Positions 18,259 through 27,899 are shown, counted from the first letter of the stretch. The stretch: 45,551 nucleotides of DNA from an uncultured Bacilli bacterium (GCA_947581835.1 CANPVV010000006.1:1-45551); one strand, 5' to 3'. The notes: generated by a model not told the origin, from the letters alone. Numbers and translations are program-made.

Positions 18259-18392
18259 CGGAGATAAGAAAAGCTAAATAGAATAATAATTTAGAGATAA
18301 TATATGTTAGATGGTAGTGTATCACTTTGGAATTTCTTTAAATTATGCAGGTAAAATAAAAAATATTAAAGGAAAATGGGAGGTTTTAGTTT

Positions 18393-18683
18393 ATGAGTGA
18401 AATAATAAATGATTGTCAAGAAATAGAGGATAAGATTTATAGTATTAGAGGAAAGTATGTAATGTTAGACAGTGATTTAGCTAAGATTTATAATTATACT
18501 AATGGTACTAAAGATTTAAATAAATTGGTGAAAAGACATATAGATAAATTTTCTAGTGAAATATATTTTCAGATTTCTTTGGAAGAGTACAATGAGGTTT
18601 TAAGGTTCCAATTTGGAACCTTAGAGATAGGTAGAGGAGGGCATAGAAAATATTTTCCGTATGTATTTACACTTGATGGATAA
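18393..18683 (+). pseudogene. ORF6N-domain protein, truncated by a frameshift near 18680
   Basis: IEDKIYSIRGKYVMLDSDLAKIYNY...LRFQFGTLEIGRGGHRKYFPYVFTLDG*; reading continues in another frame (ILVSIIRKENKEI...) into the next ORF. Confidence 0.7.
18601..18623. repeat. palindrome P7 inside ORF6N coding sequence (encodes RFQFGT)
   Basis: TAAGGTTCCAA-T-TTGGAACCTTA. Confidence 0.95.
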
Positions 18684-18841
18684 GTATTTTAGTATCAATT
18701 ATTAGAAAAGAAAATAAAGAAATAATTTTTCAAAAAATAGAAAAAGGATTTCAAAATAAAAGTGGTTTAATTATTGTAAAAGATGCGGTAAATACTAGGA
18801 AAATAGAGGATTTAATATATGAAGTAAGAGGGGTACAGGTT

Positions 18842-19684
18842 ATGCTTGATAGTGATGTTGCAAGTTTATATAAAGTACCTTCTAAAAGAATTAATGAGGC
18901 AGTAAAAAATAATATCGAGAGGTTTCCAGAGAACTTTTGTTTTCAACTTACTTTAGAAGAATATAATTCTTTAAGGTCGAAAATTTCGACCTTAGACGTT
19001 AAACGAGGAAAATTTCGAAAATATTTACCATATGTTTTTACAGAACAGGGAATTGCGATGCTGAGTGGAATTATAAGAAATCCTATTGCTGTTAAAGTAA
19101 GTATTGCTATAATGAATGCTTTTGTTTTGATGAGAAAAATTATTTCTAAAGACTTGCTTGAGCAAAAGTATTTTAAAAATATGCTTTTAGAACATGATGA
19201 GAAAATAAAATTGTTGGAAAATTCTTTTTTAGAATTTAAGAATAAAGACCAAACTAATATTATTTTTTTTGAAGGACAGATATATGATGCTTATTCAAAA
19301 TTGGTGGATATAATGAGAGAAGCAAAGAGAGAGTTAATTATAGTAGATGGTTATGCTGATAAAGTGGTTTTGGATATGATAAGAGAGATAAAAGTTCCTG
19401 TATATTTGATAACAAAGAAAAATAAAGTATTAAAAGAGTTAGATATAAGAAAATATAGAGAACAGTATGATAATTTAGAGATAATATATAGTGATAGTTT
19501 TCATGATAGGTATTTAGTACTTGATGAAAAAGAGGTATATCACTGTGGAACTTCTTTAAATTATGCAGGTAAAAGAACATTTTCTATAAATAAATTAGAA
19601 GAGGAAGAAATTAAGAATGTTTTGATAACTAAAATAAATGAAATTAGAGGTTTATCTAAAATAGATAAAAATGAAAATAGATAG
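18842..19684 (+). CDS. ORF6N-domain protein with PLD-like C-terminal domain
   Basis: VMLDSDVASLYKVPSKRINEAV...YLPYVFTEQGIAMLSG; C-terminal HDRYLVLDEKEVYHCGTSLNYAGK; reading frame extends upstream (KIEDLIYEVRGVQ) without a good start. Confidence 0.8.
   Translation: MLDSDVASLYKVPSKRINEAVKNNIERFPENFCFQLTLEEYNSLRSKISTLDVKRGKFRKYLPYVFTEQGIAMLSGIIRNPIAVKVSIAIMNAFVLMRKIISKDLLEQKYFKNMLLEHDEKIKLLENSFLEFKNKDQTNIIFFEGQIYDAYSKLVDIMREAKRELIIVDGYADKVVLDMIREIKVPVYLITKKNKVLKELDIRKYREQYDNLEIIYSDSFHDRYLVLDEKEVYHCGTSLNYAGKRTFSINKLEEEEIKNVLITKINEIRGLSKIDKNENR
18972..18994. repeat. palindrome P8 inside ORF6N coding sequence (encodes RSKIST)
   Basis: TAAGGTCGAAA-A-TTTCGACCTTA. Confidence 0.95.
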
Positions 19685-20473
19685 AAGAAGACAATAAATA
19701 GAGAATTTCCAGAGTTTGCCTTTTTTTACAAGATTAGATAACCATTGATATGTGAAGTAAGTTACTATTAAAGAGGCAACTAAACCAATTAGATAAGGAA
19801 TTAAAAGAGTATTTAGAGTTCCAGCACTAATTAAATCATTTACACCTAAAAGCATAGTTGCAACACTTATAGGAAAATATAAAATAAAAGTATATTTTAA
19901 AGCAGTTTTTCTTTTTAGACCCATAAGAAGACAAGCAACTAAAACAGTACCACTTCGAGAAATTCCAGGAAGAATAGTGATCATTTGAAATAAACCAATA
20001 ATTAAAGCATCTTTTAAAGTTATATCTTTATCTTCTTTAGAACCAGTTTTATTTCTAATTAAGAAAAGCATTAAGGCAGTTATTAGAAAAGCAAAACCTA
20101 AGAAATATAAATTTTGAAATTTTTCTTCAATAAAATCTTTAAGTAAAAATCCAACTATACCAACAGGAATAGTAGAGACGATAAGATATAAACAGTATTT
20201 AAATTTAGAGAGATTTTCTTTTCTTTTCTCTTTTTTAAAGATATAGGTAAAAAAGGCTGTTACTAAATCAATTATACTTTTGCGAAAAATAAAGAGAATA
20301 GCTAAAAAAGAACCAAAGTTAGCAATTATTTCAAAATTTAAATCATTGAACATATTGGTATTAAAGATATTTTTAAATAAAAAGATATGACCACTAGAGC
20401 TTATTGGTAAGGGTTCTGTAAATCCTTGGATAATTCCTAAAATAAGATAAATTAAATAATTCATATATATCAC
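19652..20473 (-). CDS. uppP: undecaprenyl-diphosphatase
   Basis: GIIQGFTEPLPISSSGH; PGISRSGT. Confidence 0.95.
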   Translation of the reverse strand: MIYMNYLIYLILGIIQGFTEPLPISSSGHIFLFKNIFNTNMFNDLNFEIIANFGSFLAILFIFRKSIIDLVTAFFTYIFKKEKRKENLSKFKYCLYLIVSTIPVGIVGFLLKDFIEEKFQNLYFLGFAFLITALMLFLIRNKTGSKEDKDITLKDALIIGLFQMITILPGISRSGTVLVACLLMGLKRKTALKYTFILYFPISVATMLLGVNDLISAGTLNTLLIPYLIGLVASLIVTYFTYQWLSNLVKKGKLWKFSIYCLLLSIFIFIYFR

Positions 20474-20534
20474 CTAGAATAATTATATAATATTTTTTTT
20501 ATTTAAGAAATAAAATTATTAAGGGAATAATTAA

Positions 20535-20777
20535 ATGTTTAAAATTGCTTTATATTTTATGGGGATAATATTTACAAGTGTTGGCATATTCTTTACAATT
20601 ATTTATCTTAATTTATTAAGTATGGGGTATACTTTTTTAGAATTTGTTAACTTTATTAGTAGAAAAATAGAATTTTATTTTATATTGATAGGTTTAATAT
20701 GTATAGGTATTTCGTTAGAAAGGTGGATTAAGGATGAATTATTATTACGACGTAATCTTAAATTGGAGCGAAAATGA
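20535..20777 (+). CDS. small membrane protein
   Basis: ORF with two TM segments. Confidence 0.5.
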   Translation: MFKIALYFMGIIFTSVGIFFTIIYLNLLSMGYTFLEFVNFISRKIEFYFILIGLICIGISLERWIKDELLLRRNLKLERK

Positions 20778-21378
20778 AGGATATGAGTTTTATGAGTGGA
20801 ATGATACAGATTATTTAGAGTTAGTAAAGAAAATACCTTTAATTAAGATTAAACATAAAGATTTTTTGAATGTTTTAACTAATAAAATTAGAATAACTAG
20901 TGATTTATTAAAAGAGATTAAAGATAAGACTTTGCTTAGTTCTAAAAAAGTGATTAGTAAAATAGAATATGCTTTACTTATTACTGATGGTAAAAATGTG
21001 TTAGCACTGGAGTTTAATAAAGAGGGTATAGAGTTAAATAGAAGTAAGTTACTAATTGAAGATGAGTTAGGAATATTGGAAATTGCTTATAATTTAAAAG
21101 AGGCAATATTTATTTATGAAATGCTTAATCCTTTGAAGAAAAGTTTGGAATTAAGACAGGAAGAAGAAGCAAAACATTTGATTTTTTTAGAGATTAATAA
21201 TTTATATCAGAATAAAGATATAGCTAAATTGAAATATTTATATTATGAATATAAACAAGAGGAAGAAAGTAATATAGAGCTTATTTATAAAAATATTATA
21301 AATGATTTAGAAGTAAATTTTAATAAAGAGTTATTAAAATTGTATTATATTATTAAGTTATCATACCATAATGTGTAA
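20734..21378 (+). CDS. DUF3603-like protein
   Basis: YYYDVILNWSENEGYEFYEWNDTDYLELVKKIPLIKI. Confidence 0.65.
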   Translation: MNYYYDVILNWSENEGYEFYEWNDTDYLELVKKIPLIKIKHKDFLNVLTNKIRITSDLLKEIKDKTLLSSKKVISKIEYALLITDGKNVLALEFNKEGIELNRSKLLIEDELGILEIAYNLKEAIFIYEMLNPLKKSLELRQEEEAKHLIFLEINNLYQNKDIAKLKYLYYEYKQEEESNIELIYKNIINDLEVNFNKELLKLYYIIKLSYHNV

Positions 21379-21417
21379 AATATGTTATAATATAGGGGTT
21401 ATGGAAGTGATTTTTTT

Positions 21418-22833
21418 ATGAATTTACCAGATTTAAAGAAAGCTAAAATTAGAAGTGATGAAGAAGTAAAAACAATTGAGGCAACTAACTTAAAGAGTAA
21501 TAAATTTGCAGGAAAGAAGTATTTTTTAAAGACTTATGGTTGTCAGATGAATGTTCATGATTCAGAAGAGATTAAGGGAATACTTAAAAATTTAGGTTTT
21601 AGTGAAACATTAGATTATGAAGAGGCAGATATAATTGTTCTTAATACTTGTGCAATTAGAGAAAATGCCCATGATAAAGTATTTGGTTTTTTAGGGAGAG
21701 TTAAACATTTAAAGAAAGAAAAACCAGATTTATTGGTAGCGGTCGGAGGTTGTATGCCTCAACAGAATAGTGTTGCTAATTTACTTAAAGAAAAGTATCC
21801 TTTTGTAAATATTGTTTTTGGAACACATAATATTAATGATTTAGGGAAAATGATTGTTGATGCTAAAAGTAAGCAAGATATTGAGGTTTATTCAATTGAA
21901 GGAAATATTTATGAGAATATAGAATATGATAGAGATTCTAAATATTGTGCTTGGGTAAATATTATGTATGGGTGTGATAAGTTTTGTACTTATTGTATAG
22001 TACCATTTACTAGAGGTAAGCAAAGAAGTAGAAAAATGGAAGATATTTTAGAGGAAGTCCAAAAATTAAAAGATGAGGGATATTTGGAAGTTACTTTGTT
22101 AGGACAGAATGTTAATGCTTATGGAAAAGATTTAGATACTTCATATGATTTTGCGACACTTTTAGAAAATGTTGCTAATATTGGAATTGAAAGAATTAGA
22201 TTTGTTACTTCTCATCCATGGGATTTCACAGATAAGATGATCGAGGTTATTGCAAAATATCCAAATATTATGCCTTATATTCATTTACCTTTACAAAGTG
22301 GTAGTTCTAAAATATTAAAATTAATGGGAAGAAGATATACAAAAGAAGAATATTTAGAATTATATAGAAAAATTAAAGATAGTATTCCGGGAGTTAGTAT
22401 TACAACAGATATAATTGTAGGTTTTCCAAATGAAACAGATGAAGATTTTGAAGAGACTTTAGACGTGGTTAATAAGTGTAAATTTGACGGTGCTTTTACA
22501 TTTATTTATTCACCAAGAGAAGGAACACCAGCGGCATTAATTAAAGATAGTATTTCAATGGAAGTTAAAGAAAAAAGATTACAGATTTTAAATAATTTGG
22601 TTAATGATTATAGTTTGGAGCATAACAAAGAATATGTTGGAAAATTAGTTAAAGTATTGGTTACAGAAAATAGCTTAAAGGGAACAGATAAAGTTTGTGG
22701 ATATACAGATACTATGAAGCTTGTAAATATAGATGGAGCTAAAGAAGATATAGGAAAAATTATTAATGTTAAGATTACAGAAGCTAAAAGTTTTAGTTTA
22801 GATGGTGAAAAAGTGATATTTACGAATATTTAA
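21418..22833 (+). CDS. miaB: tRNA-2-methylthio-N6-dimethylallyladenosine synthase
   Basis: TYGCQMNVHDSE, radical-SAM CDKFCTYCIVPFTRGKQRSR, TRAM-like C-terminus. Confidence 0.95.
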   Translation: MNLPDLKKAKIRSDEEVKTIEATNLKSNKFAGKKYFLKTYGCQMNVHDSEEIKGILKNLGFSETLDYEEADIIVLNTCAIRENAHDKVFGFLGRVKHLKKEKPDLLVAVGGCMPQQNSVANLLKEKYPFVNIVFGTHNINDLGKMIVDAKSKQDIEVYSIEGNIYENIEYDRDSKYCAWVNIMYGCDKFCTYCIVPFTRGKQRSRKMEDILEEVQKLKDEGYLEVTLLGQNVNAYGKDLDTSYDFATLLENVANIGIERIRFVTSHPWDFTDKMIEVIAKYPNIMPYIHLPLQSGSSKILKLMGRRYTKEEYLELYRKIKDSIPGVSITTDIIVGFPNETDEDFEETLDVVNKCKFDGAFTFIYSPREGTPAALIKDSISMEVKEKRLQILNNLVNDYSLEHNKEYVGKLVKVLVTENSLKGTDKVCGYTDTMKLVNIDGAKEDIGKIINVKITEAKSFSLDGEKVIFTNI

Positions 22834-22900
22834 TATAAAAAGGGCTTTTCAAAATTAGAAAAATGTCTTATAATAGATATTAGTAAAATAGGTGATAATA

Positions 22901-23503
22901 ATGAGAAGAGGGTATAAGGTAACTTTAGGTATTTTAACAATTATGATTTTAATTACAATGACTATTGGTACAAGTTATTCTTTTTATTCAGTTTCAGATG
23001 AACAAGATGAATCTAATCTGATTAATTCTACTTGTTTTAAAATAGAATTTAATGATACTAATGGTAGTAGTAGAATTAATTTAGGAAATGCTTATCCAAT
23101 TGATGATGGTGCCGCTTTAAATAAAACTCCTTATACTTTTACTGTAAGAAATACTTGTACTGCATTAAATTCGAGTGATAATGTCAAATATAAAGTTTTG
23201 TTAGGTAAATCTAATAGTGCTGAAAATAGCGAAAATGATTTGACTACTTACTTAAAGTATAAAATTGTGGAATCTACTTCGAATTCTTTGGAGACAGGAG
23301 AAATTAAGAAACTTTCTGATGCTAAACCATATGAAGGTGCTAAGCCACAAAATGTTAGTAATGCTTATGAGCTTGTTAGTGGAGAATTAAGTGTTGATGG
23401 AACTAAAACCTATAATTTATATTTATGGATTGATAGTACCGCAGGTAATGGAATAATGGGATATAGTTTTAATGGAGAAATTTTCGTTTATGCAGATATT
23501 TAA
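22901..23503 (+). CDS. TasA-like secreted/surface protein
   Basis: N-terminal TM; STCFKIEFND...YPIDDGAALNKTPYTFTVRNTC module. Confidence 0.6.
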   Translation: MRRGYKVTLGILTIMILITMTIGTSYSFYSVSDEQDESNLINSTCFKIEFNDTNGSSRINLGNAYPIDDGAALNKTPYTFTVRNTCTALNSSDNVKYKVLLGKSNSAENSENDLTTYLKYKIVESTSNSLETGEIKKLSDAKPYEGAKPQNVSNAYELVSGELSVDGTKTYNLYLWIDSTAGNGIMGYSFNGEIFVYADI

Positions 23504-23590
23504 CTTCTTTTAGAAGTTTTTTTTATTTAAGTCTTTTCAAATACTCAAAAATCATTTATAATAGTTATAGTGGAGAAGTTGGTGGAAGCT

Positions 23591-24175
23591 GTGAATAATA
23601 AAAGAATGGTTATTTTACTATGTATTTCTATTATAACTGTTATAGTTGCAACAGCAAGTGTAACTTATGCTTATCTATCAGTGGGAGTTGAACAAAAAGA
23701 AGCTAATGTTTTAAGTTCAGCTTGTTTTAATATTACTTTTAGTAATGAAAATAATAAAATAGATTATATTGGATATCCAATGAGTGAAAAAACTGGTTTA
23801 GGAAAAACTCCATATTCTTTTACAATAACTAATACTTGTGATACAAGTAATAATTATAAATTGTTGTTAAATGTATTTAGCTCTTCTTCTTCAGAGTTAC
23901 TTAAGTATATAAGGTTTACTATAGATGATAATACTGTTAGACAAATAGATGAAAGTTTAACTACTATTAATTTACCTAGTTCTTTTACAAATGGAAAAGA
24001 TAGCTTTACTTCTTATGTTTTACTTAATGGCGTACAAATTGATGGAACAACTGGTAGTAATACAAAAATTCATAATTTAAGAATATGGATAGATGAGGGT
24101 GCCGGTAATGAAATTATGGAAGAAGTTTTTAAAGCCCAAGTATCTGTTTATAGTGGAGATGAGCCAGCTAGTTAA
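23591..24175 (+). CDS. TasA-like secreted/surface protein
   Basis: Paralog of the preceding ORF: SACFNITFSN...YPMSEKTGLGKTPYSFTITNTC. Confidence 0.6.
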   Translation: MNNKRMVILLCISIITVIVATASVTYAYLSVGVEQKEANVLSSACFNITFSNENNKIDYIGYPMSEKTGLGKTPYSFTITNTCDTSNNYKLLLNVFSSSSSELLKYIRFTIDDNTVRQIDESLTTINLPSSFTNGKDSFTSYVLLNGVQIDGTTGSNTKIHNLRIWIDEGAGNEIMEEVFKAQVSVYSGDEPAS

Positions 24176-24241
24176 GACATTAAAGTTAGGCTTTTTTTTA
24201 TGGGAAAATTATGATAAAATACTTAGAGAGGTGAAGTTTTT

Positions 24242-24664
24242 ATGATTAAGAAAAATATTGAGGAATTTAAAAAATTTATTGCGAGAGGAAATGTTATTGA
24301 TTTAGCTGTCGGTGTTATTGTGGGAGGAGCTTTTTCTTCAATTGTAACAAGTTTAGTTAATAATATCTTAACTCCGATTTTAGGATTAGTATTAGGTGGA
24401 GTTAATTTTTCAAGTTTATCTATTACATTTAAAGATGCTAAAATTGGATATGGAGCATTTATTCAAAGTATAATTGACTTTTTAATCGTGGCAATATGTA
24501 TATTTGCTTTAGTAAAATTAATTAATAGACTTATGCATTTAAAGAAAAAAGAAGAAGAAACTAAAGTAGAGGCTCCAGTAAAACCTGCTGATATTGTATT
24601 ACTTGAAGAAATTAGAGATTTACTTAAAGAATCAAAAGAAGAAAAGAAAAAGGCTAAAAAATGA
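24242..24664 (+). CDS. mscL: large-conductance mechanosensitive channel
   Basis: EFKKFIARGNVIDLAVGVIVGGAFSSIVTSLVNNILTPILG. Confidence 0.95.
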   Translation: MIKKNIEEFKKFIARGNVIDLAVGVIVGGAFSSIVTSLVNNILTPILGLVLGGVNFSSLSITFKDAKIGYGAFIQSIIDFLIVAICIFALVKLINRLMHLKKKEEETKVEAPVKPADIVLLEEIRDLLKESKEEKKKAKK

Positions 24665-25515
24665 TTATTGCAATTGTTGGACCAACAGGGGTTGGAAAGA
24701 CTAGTCTTAGTTTAGAGTTAGCTAAGAAATATAAAGCAATTATTATAAATTGTGATGCGATGCAAGTATATAAGGAAATGAATATTGGGACAGCCAAAAT
24801 TAAAGAAAGTGAAAAAGGAGATATTCCTCACTTTCTTTTCGATATAAAAGATATTCAGGATAATTATACGGTTTATGATTATCAAAAAGATGCTAGAAAA
24901 ATAATTGATTTACATAAGGGTGAAAATATTATTTTGGTTGGGGGTACAGGTTTATATTTAAAAGCTGTATTATATAATTATGTTTTTAAAGATGAAGAAG
25001 AGAATCATAATAATTATGATAATTTAAGTAATGAAGAGATTTATAAGTTAGCTTTAGAAAAAGATAAAAATATGAATATTCATCCTAATAATAGGAAAAG
25101 GTTGGTAAGATTTTTAAATAAGAGTATAGATAAAAAAGAAGAATGTTATCAAATATATGATGCTAAAATTATTGGACTTACAATGGATAGAGATATTTTG
25201 TATGAAAGAATAAATAAGCGAGTAGATGAAATGTTTTTAGAGGGATTAGAAGAAGAAGCTAGAGGTTTGTATAATAAAAAAGGTAAATCTAAAGCTTTAG
25301 CAACTGCGATAGGTTATAAAGAGTTATTTAAGTATTTTGATGGTGAAGAAACTTTAGAAGATGCAAAAGAATTAATTAAGAAAAATAGTAGACATTATGC
25401 TAAAAGACAGTATACTTGGTTTAATAATCAGATGAGTGTTAAATGGTTTAGAGTTAATTTGGAAGATTTTGATAAAACAATTTTAGAAGTAGAAAGTTAT
25501 ATTGATAATTATTAG
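24661..25515 (+). CDS. miaA: tRNA dimethylallyltransferase
   Basis: [43 protein letters not shown]. Confidence 0.95.
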   Translation: MIIAIVGPTGVGKTSLSLELAKKYKAIIINCDAMQVYKEMNIGTAKIKESEKGDIPHFLFDIKDIQDNYTVYDYQKDARKIIDLHKGENIILVGGTGLYLKAVLYNYVFKDEEENHNNYDNLSNEEIYKLALEKDKNMNIHPNNRKRLVRFLNKSIDKKEECYQIYDAKIIGLTMDRDILYERINKRVDEMFLEGLEEEARGLYNKKGKSKALATAIGYKELFKYFDGEETLEDAKELIKKNSRHYAKRQYTWFNNQMSVKWFRVNLEDFDKTILEVESYIDNY

Positions 25516-25562
25516 TTTTAAGAGAAATGTTTTTATGATATAATTTTAGTAGGTGATAACTT

Positions 25563-26651
25563 TTGAATAAAAAAATCAGTAAGGTTTTAGAGAAATTAGA
25601 AAATAAAGGATATGAAGCTTATATAGTTGGGGGATATACAAGAGATATGCTTTTGGGAGTTAATTCCTATGATATTGATATTTGTACTAATGCTACTCCT
25701 AAAGAACTTGTGAGCATTTTTCCTTGTGCTTCTTCTAAGAATTTAGGGGGAGTAGAGTTTAAGATTAAAGAATATAATTTTGAAATTACGACTTATAGAG
25801 AAGAAATTAAATATCAGAATAGAAGACCTATTAAGTATAATTATGTAAATAATTTGTTTGTGGATTTAAATAGAAGAGATTTTACAATTAATACAATATG
25901 TATGAATAGACAGGGAAATATTATTAATTTATTAATGGGTTGTGAAGATTTGAATAGTATGATTATTAGGATGGTTGGAGATATTGATAAAAAGTTGAAA
26001 GATGATCCTTTAAGAATACTAAGAGCTATTAGAATTGCAACAGTTTTAAATTTTCAGATAGAAGAAGAATTAAGATTAAAGATTATTGAATACCGGAGTG
26101 AGATTTTAAAGTTATCAGGAACAAGAATTAAAGAAGAGTTAGATAAAATATTGATTTCTAAAAATGTTAAGATGGGATTAGAGCTTTTAAAGAGTTTAGG
26201 AATTACAGAAATTTTGGGAATAACTTTTAAAGATTTGGTGCCAGTTGGAAATTTAGAGGGAATGTATGCCCAGATAACAATTGATTTTAGATTGCCTTTT
26301 ACGAAAAATGAAAAAGAAAATATTAGAGTATTAAAAGAAATATTAAAGGAAAATAGAATTGATGGAAAAACTATATATAGATATGGACTTTATTTAACTA
26401 CTATCGCAGGAGTTATATTAAATGTTAGTCAGAAAGAGATTAATAAGATATATAAAAGTTTGCAAATAAAGGTGAGAAAAGATATTGATATAGAGGCTCA
26501 AGATATTGTAGAGATTTTAGAGATTGATTATTCTAAGAAGTTGAGTAGAATTTTAGAGCATTTAGAGGATTTAATTTTAAGTGATAAATTAATAAATAAA
26601 AGAACAGATATTATTAAGTATTTAAGTGAAAATAAAAGTAGGTGGGGATAA
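25563..26651 (+). CDS. cca: CCA tRNA nucleotidyltransferase (TTG start)
   Basis: AYIVGGYTRDMLLGVNSYDIDICTNATP; RRDFTINT. Confidence 0.93.
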   Translation: MNKKISKVLEKLENKGYEAYIVGGYTRDMLLGVNSYDIDICTNATPKELVSIFPCASSKNLGGVEFKIKEYNFEITTYREEIKYQNRRPIKYNYVNNLFVDLNRRDFTINTICMNRQGNIINLLMGCEDLNSMIIRMVGDIDKKLKDDPLRILRAIRIATVLNFQIEEELRLKIIEYRSEILKLSGTRIKEELDKILISKNVKMGLELLKSLGITEILGITFKDLVPVGNLEGMYAQITIDFRLPFTKNEKENIRVLKEILKENRIDGKTIYRYGLYLTTIAGVILNVSQKEINKIYKSLQIKVRKDIDIEAQDIVEILEIDYSKKLSRILEHLEDLILSDKLINKRTDIIKYLSENKSRWG

Positions 26652-27280
26652 TGGATACAACAATATTTAAAACAACTAAATATGTAACAAATGGGTTATT
26701 TATTAAGAAAGCTTTAGAATTAGGATTATCTTTGGAAGAATTTTTAGTTTTAACTTATTTTGATAATGATAATAGTTTTTTGGATATTGAAAGAATGAGT
26801 CATAATCTTAATATGAGATTAGAAGATGCTTTAAAAGCTTTTAATACTTTGGTATCTAAGCAGATAGTTATGATAAAAACAACAAAAGATGCAGAGGGAA
26901 GAATGATAGAGAAAGTTAGTTTGGATAGTTTTTATCAGATGATTATGATGGGTGAGAAAGAAGTAGAAAAAGAAGAGGTTAAAACAGATATTTATAGTGA
27001 ATTTGAAAAAGGATTTGGAAGAACTTTGAATTCAATGGAATATGAAATAATTAATGCTTGGATAGAAAAAGGTTTTAGTGAAGATTTAATAAAAAGAGCA
27101 TTAAAGGAAGCAGTTTATCATGACGTTAAGAAATTAAATTATATAGATAAGATATTGTTTGAGTGGCATAAAAAAGGGTATGTATCTAAAGAAGATGTTG
27201 ATAGTAGAAATAAGAGAGATAGTAAAGAAATTGAGGGAAAGGAATTATTTGATTATAATTGGTTAGATGATGAAGAGTGA
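26642..27280 (+). CDS. dnaD: DnaD-family replication initiation protein
   Basis: FEKGFGRTLNSMEYEIINAWIEKGFSEDLIKRALKEAV. Confidence 0.85.
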   Translation: MGIMDTTIFKTTKYVTNGLFIKKALELGLSLEEFLVLTYFDNDNSFLDIERMSHNLNMRLEDALKAFNTLVSKQIVMIKTTKDAEGRMIEKVSLDSFYQMIMMGEKEVEKEEVKTDIYSEFEKGFGRTLNSMEYEIINAWIEKGFSEDLIKRALKEAVYHDVKKLNYIDKILFEWHKKGYVSKEDVDSRNKRDSKEIEGKELFDYNWLDDEE

Positions 27281-27899
27281 GATAATAATTGAAGAATTAG
27301 ATAAGTTATATCCAGATGCGAGGTGTGAATTAAATTATAGGAAAGATTATGAACTTTTAATTGCAACAGTTTTAAGTGCCCAGTGTACTGATAAAAGAGT
27401 TAATATTGTAACTAAAGAATTGTTTGAAAAATATGATATTTTTAAATTGAAAGAGGCATCATTAAAAGATATTGAGGATATTATTAGGCCATGTGGTTCT
27501 TATACTAAAAAAGCATATTATTTAAAAGAGATAAGCAGGAGGTTATGTGAAGATTATGCAGGTAGGGTTCCTAATGATAGAGAGTATTTAGAAAGTTTAC
27601 CGGGAGTGGGAAGAAAAACTTGTAATGTGGTACTTTCAAATATTTATGAGGTTCCAGCAATCGCGGTTGATACTCATGTAGCAAGAGTGGCAGTAAGACT
27701 GGGTTTAGCTAAAACTGGTGATAGTGTTTTAACTATTGAGAAAAAATTGATGAAGAAATTTCCTAAAGATAAATGGGGGAGATTGCATCATCAGTTAGTT
27801 TTGTTTGGAAGATATAATTGTAAAGCAATTAAACCAGAGTGTGCTAGTTGTGGTTTTAAAAAAATATGTAGAGAATACTCTAAGTTAAAAAAGTTGTAA
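27267..27899 (+). CDS. nth: endonuclease III
   Basis: LLIATVLSAQCTDKRVN, LPGVGRKTCNVVL, C-terminal Cys cluster. Confidence 0.95.
   Translation: MMKSEIIIEELDKLYPDARCELNYRKDYELLIATVLSAQCTDKRVNIVTKELFEKYDIFKLKEASLKDIEDIIRPCGSYTKKAYYLKEISRRLCEDYAGRVPNDREYLESLPGVGRKTCNVVLSNIYEVPAIAVDTHVARVAVRLGLAKTGDSVLTIEKKLMKKFPKDKWGRLHHQLVLFGRYNCKAIKPECASCGFKKICREYSKLKKL

Larger units (their letters stand above)
17461..18390 (+). pseudogene. array of decayed ORF6N-gene fragments
   Basis: Segments match intact ORF6N gene text (e.g. 17719-17755 vs 18966-19002; 'tactaaagatttaaataaa'; 'ttagagataatatat...cactttggaatttctttaaattatgcaggtaaaa' vs 19470-19573) but with stops and indels. Confidence 0.75.

Noticed and set aside
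17567-18994. Palindrome cluster as CRISPR or as simple rho-independent terminators
   Set aside because: Spacing is irregular and repeats differ in sequence, so not CRISPR; two copies are mid-coding-sequence and most lack a downstream T tract, so terminators do not explain the set.
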